Assembly: GCA_028753945.1 (NCBI GenBank)
Contig: JAPNXP010000007.1
Coordinates: forward strand, 4,030,001-4,094,000
Length of the DNA stretch: 64,000 bases
Direction: 5' to 3'
Source: Hexactinellida sp. DTS-2022
Taxonomy: Eukaryota > Porifera > Hexactinellida
A program made the translations under genes and the position numbers. Shown in pieces: positions 32,183-43,774 of the stretch (its first letter is position 1; every line of letters begins with the position of its first letter). The notes under the pieces were generated by a model. It saw only the letters and a list, made by a program, of their open reading frames with translations. It was not told the origin of the DNA and made no database searches.

Positions 32183-32390
32183 GACAAGAGATAGATAATT
32201 TTGTCGATATTTGCAGCTCGAAGACCGATTTCTCAATTTCTACAGTTATATCAAAATTTATGTTCTGGTTCAATAACACTTTAATAATTCCAATTACAAA
32301 TTGAAATTTATAGATAGTATTTCCTAAAGATGTTCTTTCTGTATATCAATTAAAATATATAGGTCGCTAACCAATTCTAGATTGTATATA

Positions 32391-32559
32391 TATGGGATTC
32401 GAATAATATAACAGATGTACTTCAGTTAAGGAAATTATATAATAGAACTGACATATAAAATTAGCATTCAGTTATTTAGCGCTTTACTTTGGACTATTGA
32501 GATTTGCAATTATTCGTAACTATTCAGTTATTAGATTTACTATATCTGTTATATATATA
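32391..32559. mobile_element. Small AT-rich insert absent from repeat C copy 1
   Basis: Between TCTAGATTG and AATGGTTCTTACATAAAC, copy 2 has about 170 bp that copy 1 lacks. It is bordered by TATATATA on both sides and its inner ends ATAACAGATGTAC and ATATCTGTTAT are roughly inverse. Probably a MITE inserted in TA-rich DNA. Confidence 0.5.
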
Positions 32560-32828
32560 AATGGTTCTTACATAAACATGGAATCTCCATTGTGACTATA
32601 CTATATTCAGTAAACTAAAAGTTAGGAAAATGTTGCATTAGCCCACTATACTGTTGATAAAAGTGAAGAGATTTTTCATACAATTCGAAAATATTTATTG
32701 AAATAAAATACAATTTTAATTTTGAAATCAAGCCGATTCTATGTTGAATTCTTACAATTCAAACAAAAAACAAAAAAATAATAAATTAAGATGATATCTA
32801 ATTTTAAAATTGAAATTCCATTTAAATA

Positions 32829-32953
32829 CTAGCCCAGTACCTAGTGCAAGGCAATACTATTAAGGTTTGTGGAACCAAAAATTGCTTCTTGTAAGGGCTC
32901 ACAGTTAGTTTTACTACAAGCCTTTCAATCTACACAACGAGGTTCGTATAATA
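32829..32953. other. Short spacer left of the OTU-bearing MULE
   Basis: Unique-looking AT-rich sequence; it ends at the ATTTATAAT target duplication of the next element. Confidence 0.4.
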
Positions 32954-33658
32954 ATTTATAATACGAGTGTGAAGTTAGCAAAAGATTCAAGTGAGCACAC
33001 TTCAAACGCCAATTTGACCCACTTATACATGCTCAATTGACTTGATCTTTGTTTTGCTTGAAAGAGGGGATAAAGTGGATTAGGAATATCTCATATTTTA
33101 CACAAAAAGGTGTGAAATTTGTACTTGAAAATTTACATAAAATTTCATTATTTTTTTAAAGTTTGTTTAGAAAATTGTCAATTTTTAATTTGAGCCTACA
33201 AATTTATGTAACAGTGAATTATAGATCTCAAATGTCATGAATAGATCAGTGTTTCCAACTAGCTCTGATAATTTCAAGTTCTACATTATTTGACTTTTCG
33301 GTAAAGTTCGATACTCAATTGTTGATTAATTAATTAATTCTTCATCACTATTAGATGATTAATGCGTTACTAATTTAACATTGTCTATATAACCGTAGAC
33401 GTAAAGACATGATGATAGGTTAGTTATGATTACGATTACGATTAGGATAATAGCTAAATTGTGTGATCGATTAAAATTGATGAAGATTGTAATCGTAATC
33501 GGCCCCAACCTTATTGATGATCCTGAGTGCTATTTGTTAGTTCACAATTATCACTTCAGTTTTGAAAAATGTATATTATTATCTACAGGTAAATTGTGTA
33601 GTATAAAACATGGTATACTTTGATTAAGAACTAATTTTCAATATTCAAATTTAGAGTA

Positions 33659-36600
33659 ATGGAAATACCTCCTAATAAAAAAGAAATCCCATTCAGCGTC
33701 TTCGGTAAGTACTTTGATTCATTAAAATATGATACAATATCCAGTCTTTTACTTATGAGTATTTTAATTAACATTACTCGAGTTCTTTAGGGATTTTAGT
33801 TAGGAGTTAATATTCAAAGCGAATATTTCATTAAAGCGAATATTCATTAACTTACAGCCAGTCCATAACATTCGGGAATCGGAATAATTGCGTTTGCAGT
33901 TCGTATTGACAAGCTGCTCCTCTGCGCTACGCGCGTTAAGACAAACTTGCACTCGGGCCTGGGCCCTCGCTTGTATTCAAAAGTATATACCTTTTCAAAT
34001 GCTATGCCAATTGTAATTAAATATTGTGATATTTAATGAAAATTTAATGAAAATTATGCATCCCCTCGCCCTACGTCGATACGTTTTTTTCCCATTTTGT
34101 AATTAAAAAACCATCGCGATTAATATATAAGATTATTGGGAAAACAATGTGTACTTCGTATAATCTACTCGGACGATTGGTTTTTTGTTCAAATCTTTAT
34201 ATATAATGTAGTTATATCTACTGCTTACACACTTTTAGATTTACCACCCGATCTACAATGGTTACTTGAATTTATCATCGAAAATAGATTTTCTCTCTCA
34301 AGTGCAATGGAACTTCTAAATCAAACTGACTCGCATCCTAACTCTATTTGGGGCAAAATTAGTAATGCTGTAAATGGCCGAAAACGTCCATGTTGAAAAG
34401 AAGATTTATCTCAAGTGGGTGAAGAATGTTTCTAAAATTCAGGATTGTGTAAACAAGCATTTTGAGGCTGTTACAATCCACCCTAAACTATATACATTTG
34501 TTCCAGCGAATAATAAAGATCGTCCTGAACCTTGTAAAACGGAGCAAGTTCGTCCCGTTTTTATTATTCAACCTCCACAATATTTGCCTATTAACGAAGA
34601 TTTACAAATAAGGTATGAACTCGAACGATTAACTGTACAATTTAGAACATCTCTATTTTCTAAACGTATATTGAAGGATATTAATACCACTACCGTGAAT
34701 TCTAATTTGAATTTGTATCAAATTTAACCCAATTCTTTAGTAAATAGACCTAAAATGTGTAGAATCGGAGCTAACTAATGATCATCTCTTCACTTTATGG
34801 GCATCAAGATCATGTGATATAGATTCGTATTTGGATTCTTAGCGAAGCGAAAGAGAGATAGATCATGGCGAATCGGCGATAATCTTGCCTATTTTAATAA
34901 TTGCGATAGCCAAATTTGGTTCGACGGTATTAAACATTACGAATGTACAAATGAAGAAAATATTATTTCGACAATGGTTTCATATTATTCAAGAAAGATT
35001 ACATATTCGATGTAATACAAAATTTTGTAAATGTTTTTATTGGAAAATATAATCGAAGCTATTAGAAAGATCTCAAATAATGTCATTATGGCTAATGCAC
35101 AAAAACATAGATAATCCTAATTATGTTTATTTATGGGGTAAATATTATATCTGGATCACGCAATCTGAAATAGCTAACTTTATTGGATGGATAAATGGAC
35201 TAAGAGAGAAAAATGAGATTTTCTATAGAGAAAGATTAAGAAGCGTGTATACTGAAATTATTACTAAGATCAATAATAACTCTGGTTTTCTCCTGGATTC
35301 TTCCGAATCAAAATGCATAGATTTAGAAAATCATGAAAGTAATGATTCATGCGTAGAAGTCTCTAACCGAGATGATCATACCTCTTTATGTAGTACTGAC
35401 TTTGATATTTCTTCAAACTCTGCAAATTTATTAGGGTCATCAGATAAATTGGAAATCAATGAAAATGGTGAATTCATTGTAAGTTTTGAAGAATGGCAAA
35501 ATAATACTTCAACGGATTCCGAAGGTAATACTAAATGTAATCAAAACTGGACCAATATATTTGCAGAAAAATTACTAGAATGTGTCCCGTACTGTGTGTT
35601 AGTGTTTAAGATTCACTGGTTTAGCAAATTGAATAGTCGTAAACATAACTGTGCTTATTTTCAGGCTCGTGCTTATTGTAAATTTGATAACTGGCTTTAA
35701 TTTCATATTTGTATTCAAGATAGACCAGATCCTTTAACTACTTGGGTTAGGATTATCTATTCTACCCGCGAGGGGTGATATCTTCTCAACATTTTGAAGA
35801 AAAAACTGCTCATTCGAGACATCTATCAGGAAATTTTCGCTGTCAGGTCGCTCAAAAATTGGATAATTTTTCCACCAGTAAGTATTACTATTCCCAATTT
35901 GGCGATCCATTTGAACTTTCTCAATATAAATACGGTAATTTAACTCGCTTAAAATCACAAACATGTTTAAGGAAAGTTAAATCGGAAAAAAGATCTGCAG
36001 CACGATTTTCTACTGATCAGTTAGTTGATATTTCAGAAACACGGTCATATTTTTGTCAATTATTACCTGGTAGCTTAATGTCAGGATATATACAATACTT
36101 TGCTCAAAATCCTTTTGTAATACACATGCATACAGAAGAACAGATTAGGTTATTTAATTGTTATAAAAAAGATATGATAGTTCTCAATTCAGATGCGACT
36201 GGATCAATTATCAGTAACCCTTTTCCTGGTTCTACAAGAATATTTTACTATGCCTTAACTCTACAACACCCAAAGTATAAAATGAGTCCGGTTCCAGTTG
36301 CGGAAATGATAAGTAATGACCATACAACAGCTGAAATAACCCATTTCCTATACAGATGGTTTTTAACATGCAAAAAAAGTTATTTCCAAAGACCTAAATA
36401 TAAGCCCAAGTTGAAATGGATTACAGTTGGGCTATTTTACATAGCGCATGTACTGTGTTTAATAAATCTAGCTTGGTTGATTACCTTGAAAAGTGCTGGC
36501 GTATTATCGTCAACAAAGAAGAACTGAATTTGGAACCAGTCCTTCATATTTGTTCAGCACACATAATGCATAGATTTTCTCATCAAATAGCAAGAAATTC

Positions 36601-37675
36601 AAGGTTGACAAGAAATTAAAATCATTGATACTGTATGTTTTAGGATCAATGATTTCGTGTAAACAAATTTCAAAACTTGATACTTTGTTCACCTCATTAT
36701 GCTATTTGCTAGCTAGTGAATTTATTATTCCTTCAGTGAGTGAACATTTGATTGTCCTAGAATCATTAATACAGGGGGGAGTATTCCTTCGATTTGGATG
36801 TAGAGGATATTGATAAAGAAAACGAATCCAATGAAAATGCTAAAACATATAAAGAAAAATCGCTATTTGGTCGACATTTTAGTTCCCTGTGGAATGAATG
36901 TATTAATGACATACAGAAATATGAAACATCTATCAAAACCAAAAAAAATTGATACCTGTTTTAATCCTAATATCTTAAAACATATCCTCACTTATTACAT
37001 GCCATTAGTTCCTTTGTGGAGTGGGCTAATTCTTAATATTATATAACCTGATAATCATCCTACAGATAGTAATGCACCTGTTGAAAATTAGTTCAGGATT
37101 GTTAAATACAGTATTTTTGATGGCAAATTAAATATTAAAGCTGCAGATTTATTCGACAAATATATCCAAATATTCAAGAGCGAATTGCGGCATTTAGATT
37201 TGGCTTTGAGGCTATAGCGAAAAAGGTCGTTGTACCTAAGAAGAGGAAGTTATCACAAGTTATCCCTGAAGAGGAACTTTGTTATGAAAAATGGTCTAAA
37301 CGAAAGAAATGCAATTCTAGTTATATATACCCTCAGATAAATAAAATTGAGAAAGCATTTGGACAATTTCCTACAAAACGACATTGTAGCAACGTGACTA
37401 AAAGGTTTGTAAAAGACCAACTAGAAAATATCTTGCAACATTGCAATAATTCATTAATGTGCAATCTAAATAAAAGAACACCTAGTTTGAATTCACCCAA
37501 AGATAATGTACTTGTACTTTACAAGGAAGATCGAAGTGATATTTCTTCTTTCAAACTACCTATCCAAGATGTCAATATTATATCGGATTGTGATTTAGTT
37601 GAAATTTCAATTGACTATAGCATACTACCTCCATTTAATCCTGTTACACCATTATGGCAAAGTAACATGTGTTAA
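33659..37675 (+). pseudogene. MULE-like (NOF-like) transposase of MULE-OTU
   Basis: A first exon at about 33660-33705 (MEIPPNKKEIPFSVF, donor GGTAAGTA) and an exon from 34241 after TTTTAG (DLPPDLQWLLEFIIENRF) are followed by a long coding run to about 37675. The catalytic part has LNSDATGSIISN near 36190-36225 (first Asp), RIFYYALTLQHP, PVAEMISNDHTTAEITHFL, then DYSWAILHSACTVFNKSSL near 36418-36475 (second Asp) with YLEKCW, and HICSAHIMHRF near 36545-36580. This matches uncharacterised MULE/NOF-type transposases (DATG, AEM-S-x-x-H, D-x-S-x-x-x-x-A). Frame changes near 34375, 35700 and 36416 and a stop near 34728 show it is inactive. Intron 1 contains a repeat B copy. Confidence 0.65.
33880..34050 (+). 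repeat. Dispersed repeat family B, copy 1 (in MULE-OTU intron 1)
   Basis: CTACGCGCGTTAAGAC, ACTTGCACTCGGGCCTGGG and CCCTCGCTTGTATTCAAA match 48655-48760 (CTATACACGCGTCC, ACTTGTACTCGGGCCTGCG, CCCTCGTTTGTATTTCAA). No ORF; class unknown. Confidence 0.7.
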
Positions 37676-37690
37676 GATCTTAAGCTCAAT

Positions 37691-38210
37691 ATGGTAAATG
37701 GTATAGAATATATTTCAAACAATGATAACAAAAATATTAATCTACAAGTATGTAGTCCTTGCAGGTATAAAACAATTGCAGGAGATGGGAATTGTCTATT
37801 TTCATCATTATGTTATTGGATAACTGGCAGTGTTGATGACCAAACGACAGTACGCAATATAATAGTCAATAATATGGTAGGGAAGTATAGGGATGTCTGC
37901 TATAATTATATTAAAAACAAGTATCCAGTCACAGTCAGTGGTTTCAGAAGTACCATAGATTACGTAAATAAAATCAGAATGAGAAGAGACAGAATGTGGG
38001 GAACTGATACTGAATTGTTTTCCGCGGCCTTAATTTTCCAAACTGATATTTGGGTCTATTCAGTTGGAAACAAATGGGAAATATTCTCAGGATCAGGGAA
38101 AAGTATAGGTGAAGTGATACAATCACCACCATCTAACTATTTAGGGAGGGAGTATATACACTCATTACACAGGAAATCATTATGAACCCATTCTAGGAGT
38201 AGTAAAAGAC
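37691..38210 (+). pseudogene. OTU-type deubiquitinase domain of MULE-OTU
   Basis: An open frame of 164 codons contains the OTU Cys block (IAGDGNCLFSSLCYWITGS, about 37780-37836), then VRNIIVNNMVGKY and MRRDRMWGTDTELFSAALIF (about 37975-38040), and IWVYSVGNKWEIF. The catalytic His block GNHYEPILGVV is present just downstream (about 38172-38205) but in another frame, so a one-base change near 38155-38170 separates it. Everything needed for an OTU peptidase fold is otherwise there: Cys in GDGNCLF, the WGTD-E helix and His in NHYEP. OTU enzymes remove ubiquitin from proteins. It follows the transposase by only 15 bp, so it could be its C-terminal domain or a second ORF. Confidence 0.85.
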
Positions 38211-38473
38211 AGTTAATACTTACTCTAGCATCTAAATTATGTAATAGGTACTTTAGTGGGGATTTGTATAGTTTATACAGTTTTATGCATATTATTAGTC
38301 TCTATTATCATTATTAGTTATTATTCTCATTAAATGTTTTTAATATGAATTAACTTAGTATTTCAAATTGTATCGAATGGGATCCATAAATTCTGGAGGT
38401 CTTAGATTTACAATTGTAAATGAATAAGTAGGAAAAACTAAATTAAACTTTAAATTATCAGAGGTAGTTGGAA

Positions 38474-38939
38474 ATACTGGTCTATTCATGACATTTTGAG
38501 ATCTATAATTCACTGTTACATAAATTTGTAGGCTCAAATTAAAACTTGACAATTTTCTAAACAAACTTTAAAAAGAAAATGAAATCTTATGTAAAATTTT
38601 CAAGTACAAATTTCACACCTTTTTGTGTAAAATATGAGATATTCCTAATCCACTTTATCCCCTCTTTCAAGCAAAACAAAGATCAAGTCAATTGAGCATG
38701 TATAAGTGGGTCAAATTGGCGTTTGAAGTGTGCTCACTTTTTGAAAAGAAAAATGAAATTTCATGTAAAATTTTCAAGTACAAATTTCACACCTTTTTGT
38801 GTAAAATATGGGATATTCCTAATCCACTTTATCCCCTCTTTCAAGCAAAACAAAGATCAAGTCAATTGAGCATGTATAAGTGGGTCAAATTGGCGTTTGA
38901 AGTGTGCTCACTTGAATCTTTTGCTAACTTCACACTCGT
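38474..38939 (-). repeat. Right inverted end of MULE-OTU with 174-bp tandem duplication
   Basis: The inverse of 32963-33249. The block from GAAATCTTATGTAAAATT (38581) to TGTGCTCACTTTTTG recurs from 38755 with few differences. The left end has one copy only. Confidence 0.9.
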
Positions 38940-38948
38940 ATTTATAAT

Positions 38949-40482
38949 AGGGATACATAAATTAATATGTAATTACAGTCCATTTTTGAGTGAAATTATA
39001 TCGTAAATCCTTAAATTAAATAGTCAAAGACGAACAGATCATATTCAGAATTCAATTAATAAAGTACAAATCTATAAACCAAGTTTAGATCAAAATAACG
39101 TTTACATATCAATTAAAAGTGGCAAGTATTAAATGACTGCCTTGGTTGTAAGTTTTTGTTTATGTTTTCTCTTAAATGAGAACAAAAAAGAGCGAATCGA
39201 CTGTTAGATATCAAAAGGCTCATTGACTGCTGCTGACAAACTAAGGAGAAAATACAGAGAACAATTTCGAGGCTATAACTCAGCTCTATAACTCAGCTTC
39301 GCTGGGTGTTAATCTTGATAAGGAACTTGCTACATGAGACATGGAATGTACACTTTCCGTCCTTTGCCCAGATATACATCCGTGATGGTAGAGCTGAGGT
39401 GAGATAGAAAACAGCCTGCGGGGTATGGGGTAGGAATTTCTGCCATAAATTAGAAATTAGAGGACAGGATGCTCTAATGATTGAGGTCAATCCTTATGTG
39501 CAATATTTCAGACATGGAATAGAGCTAAGGAGTGCGTAGGAGGAGATAACATTATGATGATCATCCGATCTGATGGTATCCCAGATTCTGGAAGTTATAA
39601 CGTTCCTATTATTTCCCCAAGGTAGCAGTAACATGCCTTAAGAAGGATTAAGAAGGATAATGGTTGACATCTGAAAAGCCTCATAATAGAGATGAAGGAG
39701 ATGTGACTGCATTGGAGTATTATTCTTCCCGTCTGATGGTGGAAAATGTTTGGAGTGGCAGACTTTTTATCAGCACTTGGTGGATATGTTTGCTAAAATG
39801 TAGCTGCAGCGATTGAAATATATTAAGTGCATTTTCAGTCTAGACCTGACCGTCTAGACCTGCTGCATGCTGATGTTATACATAGCTGTAATAAGACCGG
39901 TCAGCGCTAACCTCGAGAGATTCAGAGGAGGTCGATTAAAATCATCGAACCACTTCTTACATAAGAATTGGCATGCGCAAACACAATCTAATAAAACATG
40001 CGCTCCGAGGGTGAAATTAGTAAAAACAGGGTTGGAAGGTTTTGGTGGATCTGCCAAAACCTAAAGAATGGACAAAACTGGTCAAAACCTGAAATATTTA
40101 AATATGTGCATTTTACTGTTATAGAAAATGTCACTACCGAGTAAAATTATTTAGTCTAATCTAACCATCAAATACATGCGAATAACACTATAATATGCAT
40201 GATTCTAAGAGGGTTGATATTATGACGCATATCATTCTACTCTAAGCCTAATGTAATGCCACGGTTTCATTGACTTAGAGTCTTAGACCATGGATTAACG
40301 AATATAGTCAAGCATTCTTGCCAAATGTTCCAATTTGAATTATACAATTTCGTCGTCAGAATTATAAAGTACTATCATAATAGTCTTAGGGATTTCTTGC
40401 ATTGAACTTGGGCTCAATTGTATTTTACAGTGATTATATAGTCTCTAACATAGTGAAATCATTGTTATTACGTAATTATATA
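38949..40482. other. 1.5 kb unassigned
   Basis: No transposon ends, tandem arrays or protein families recognised. Frames near 39293-39490 and 39854-40064 lack family resemblance. Confidence 0.4.
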
Positions 40483-40666
40483 CAGTCGACTCCGCTTAAT
40501 AGAGCCACCTCGGGACCAGGTTATATTCACCCGATTAAGCGGAGAAACCGATTAACCGAAAATATTGTAAGCCAAACTGTAATTATATCCTATAAATCCT
40601 GTGAAATTTTGACTCGTTAAGCGGAGAAACCGATTAACCGGTGCCTCTATTAAGCGGAGTTGACTG
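40483..40666. mobile_element. pogo/Tigger-like MITE, CAGTCGACTCCGCTTAA ends
   Basis: Ends CAGTCGACTCCGCTTAATAG and CTATTAAGCGGAGTTGACTG with TA flanks; GCGGAGAAACCGATTAACCG occurs twice inside. Family close to 25573-25854. Confidence 0.9.
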
Positions 40667-41447
40667 TACTAACCAATTCACATCAGAAGAGATTTTTATA
40701 GCTTCGAAAATCATTCTATCTCTATGAGTCGTCTTGTAGCAGCTTGTAAATCAAACTAAAAGGCCAGGGATAATTAATTACAGTTTTCAACTTTCCCAAG
40801 GAATTTAATTTAAGTGAAATAAATTCCAAGAACAAGGAAGTATTATGAAAACAACAAACAAATGAAGGTAACCCACATTCAGTTTTATTTATTTATCCTT
40901 ATTTACTTTCAATTCGAAATTCATCGTTGGGTATGCATACACCATTTCAAAGCAGATAACATTCAAAGTTGGTTTGATTTTTTTTACTGGCAAAGAACAG
41001 CTAAAGTTCCCAGTTAAAGAGTTGCCCTGAACGAAGATGCAGTACCTACCATTTCCCCCAACTGTGCTTCTTACCTATATGATTGGAACTGAAGACCGAA
41101 GAGACTCTCCAATGATGCCAGAGAACAATTGACGATTCAAGCTCCCTACTCACAGAGAATATTGATATTAAGATACGGTTGATAAGTTCCTAGTTAATAC
41201 TTATTCTGACCTCCTTTCAAAGTTAAATTTAATTGACATTCGGAACGGCTGGATATCACACATCTCTGAAAATAACCATATATTTTATTATGAAAATTGA
41301 TATTTCGGGTTCCGGACAATCATTGAACGATCGGTGTCAGTTGGCAATGACTTATATTAAAATAATTCGATAATATAAAGCCAAATGGAGAGTCTACTCG
41401 ATTAGGTTGACAAGTTTTCACCGATAATAGAAACTGGTTCCTCTTCT
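40667..41447. other. Unassigned
   Basis: AT-rich, no recognised feature. Confidence 0.4.
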
Positions 41448-41751
41448 CAGGGGCAGATTTAGGGGGCACAGGGGGCACGTACCTCCCCGCCACTTGAAAA
41501 AATTGCCAAAGAATTAGGTACAATTAATGTGATGAGAACAAAAAAATATTAGAGTACACTACACTACCGAGTTTATGAACACCGAATTAACAAATTATCA
41601 TAGAATTATAATTAAAAAGCTTGTCTAAATATGTTATTTTAGTGTTACTAATCTTTAAAAAATCCGGGGGGGTATCCCAGGTCCCCGCTTAATTTCGATC
41701 GCTACGCTCGCTCCGGTGATCCCCCCTTACACAAACCTGGATCCGCCCCTG
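41448..41751. mobile_element. hAT-like MITE, CAGGGGC ends
   Basis: Ends CAGGGGCAGATTTAGGGG and CCTGGATCCGCCCCTG, with CTTCT directly repeated at both borders (a 5-bp duplication rather than 8). Inside are CGATCGCTACGCTCGCTCC and GGGGGGTATCCC. Confidence 0.8.
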
Positions 41752-42657
41752 CTTCTATAGAACTTTCAATTAACAATCTTGTCAGCATAGCCATCCGTCA
41801 GCTATAAAACACAATTGGACTTCTTGAAGGTGACTTAGACAATAATTACAGTTCAAATTCCGAAGGAGAATCTTTGAAAATTTCACTTCACTTTTTTATA
41901 GGACAATTTATAATTTGACAAATTAATAATTGACGTTATAAAATTTTAAGAGAGGTTCTCTCATTGAAAATTTGTGGGATATCACTGGCTTGTTACCGAG
42001 TTTATTCATTCAATGAATTGCTTAGCTTTATCACACGAGCCAAAATTACTTGCTATAAAGAACACGTCAGGTATAGGTGGCGAGTATTTCCAAATAATTA
42101 AGGAAATAATTTAAGAATTCATTCCCCGAGAATGTCATGTAATCCTTTAAATGGACACAGTCCATATCCGCATAATGGATCTTACAAGGGAGGTAAGATT
42201 CTGGGCTCAATTAACAATCCAAATGAGCCTCTTACAACTGTATTTTCAATGATGGTTATATGTTTAATGAAAATAATTTCCATCATTGTACATTTAATAG
42301 CACGGGGGTCTTCTTCTTCTGCTTGTCTACACCCATTAGTTAGACAAACTATATTATATATCGAGTGATGTGGTCTATATATAAAGCAATACGTACCGAT
42401 AGTTATTATTTGAACGTTAGCTCGTTATCTCAAGTTTGTACACCCATGTAATCCAGCTAGCAATTAATTCTTTTTGACACTGTCCATATCATTAAGTCAA
42501 CTAAATAACTGGTTAAATTTGTAAGATTTTGAGAAAACCTATATGTATACAAATTTGAGAACTCCACTTGTAAACATTCTCATCCAGTTAATCCACCTTG
42601 TACTCAGTTCTAAAATATTCAGTTCTAAAAAAAAAATCCACGATCATTACCAACCAG
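41752..42657. other. Unassigned
   Basis: No family seen. The 78-codon frame at 42132-42368 has no recognisable domain. Confidence 0.4.
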
Positions 42658-42996
42658 CAGGGGCGGCGCCAGCACAGCCCCAGTGGGGGGGCGAAAGGGG
42701 GGCGGACCAATGCACTGGAGGGGCAAACCCAATAGTTGTAAACATTCCAAAATTCATATTCAAACCAAAATCGATATTTTTAATGACAAACTTGGTTAAA
42801 TAATCTGTCCTATAATAGTGTACGGTGGTGCAAAACGGCAAATTATGAACTCCCTGTCCAGGGCATTTAGCATTTCCGCATTAACATTAAGTACTCCTAT
42901 AACAGACAAGCGAGTTCCCGCCCCCCCACAGGGGGGGCGGATCAAAAGCCAGGGTGGGCGGCCGCCCCCCCGCGCCCCCCCCTCGCGCCGCCACTG
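42658..42996. mobile_element. hAT MITE, CAGGGGCGGCGCC ends
   Basis: Ends CAGGGGCGGCGCCAGC and GCGCGCCGCCACTG-type right end, with exact 8-bp target duplication CCAACCAG (42650-42657, 42997-43004). Very GC-rich tips around an AT-rich core. Same family as 11276-11433. Confidence 0.92.
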
Positions 42997-43369
42997 CCAA
43001 CCAGTATTGAAGATGATCAAATCTCTGACTCCTACATTCTCAGACGATGCAACAATCTTCTTACAAGTCGATTAGCATCTCAATTCAAAATTCGAAAGCG
43101 CTCAAAGGCAAGGTACATCGAACTTTGTGGGGACCTCTTCCCGAGGTTATTCAGGCAACGCAATCCCTATCATGGTGAGCCCAGATAAAGGAAACGCGAC
43201 CTGCGACGGAGTGGCGAATTATCAAGTAACACTCAACCAACACTCCTCCATCTAAACTGTATTTCGGGAAAGGCAACGCAACTGACGAGTCCAAGCCGGG
43301 ACGAAACACAAAGAATATCAGGTGAGTTGTAATTAATTCATTGTTTTAGCTGTGAGTGTCTGTTTAAAT

Positions 43370-43693
43370 TAGGGCTGAAACGAATATTCGAATATTCATT
43401 CGTTTTGATGGCTAAGCATTAAATCAAATTCAAGACTCTAAATACAGTGGAAATAGTTATTTGTTTATGTTACAAAAGTTATTCTTAGCGATAAAGTATT
43501 AGACACAAGTTAGTTATTACAATGGTTAGTTTAGGTAGGAATGTATATTGACGATCTCTCCAATCTAAACACAAGTCATATTGTTATCGAAAAGTGGTTA
43601 ACGAATAACCGGTTCAATCTAATATTCTTTCAAACGAACGAATATTCGTTCAATCATTTCGAACGAATATTCGGTATATTCGTTTCAGCCATA
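43370..43693. mobile_element. hAT-like MITE with GAATATTCG-rich ends
   Basis: Ends TAGGGCTGAAACGAATATTC and GAATATTCGTTT-CAGCCATA-type inverse, with 8-bp target duplication GTTTAAAT (43362-43369, 43694-43701). Immediately followed by another MITE remnant at 43703. Confidence 0.88.
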
Positions 43694-43702
43694 GTTTAAA
43701 TA

Positions 43703-43771
43703 CAGTCGACTCCGCTTAATTGGGTAACTTTGATCCGAGGATAGTTTGACCCAATTCAGCAGAATCGACTG
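43703..43771. mobile_element. Shrunken pogo/Tigger-like MITE
   Basis: 69 bp with ends CAGTCGACTCCGCTTAATTG and CAATTCAGCAGAATCGACTG. TA on the left only. An internal-deletion derivative of the 40483 family. Confidence 0.75.
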
Positions 43772-43774
43772 ATG

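Larger units (their letters stand above)
31530..32828 (+). repeat. Long dispersed repeat family C, copy 2, with two insertions
   Basis: Homologous to 28795-29542 but longer because of the hAT MITE at 31681-32182 and an insert at about 32391-32559. Shared end block: AATTGAAATTC followed by TTTAAATA. Confidence 0.7.
32963..38939 (+). mobile_element. MULE-OTU: 6-kb Mutator-like element with long inverted ends
   Basis: The inverted ends start ACGAGTGTGAAGTTAGC and run about 290 bp. They are flanked by an exact 9-bp direct repeat ATTTATAAT (32954-32962, 38940-38948), the standard MULE target duplication. The left end is about 32963-33249 and the right about 38474-38939. The right end is longer because a 174-bp block is tandemly duplicated (38581-38754 against 38755-38928). 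The interior holds a spliced transposase gene and an OTU peptidase, both plus strand. Very similar ends point to a recent insertion despite several coding breaks. Confidence 0.9.

Noticed and set aside
42818-43075. Proline/arginine-rich 85-codon frame
   Set aside because: Spans the GC-rich tip of a hAT MITE and its flank; composition explains the open frame.
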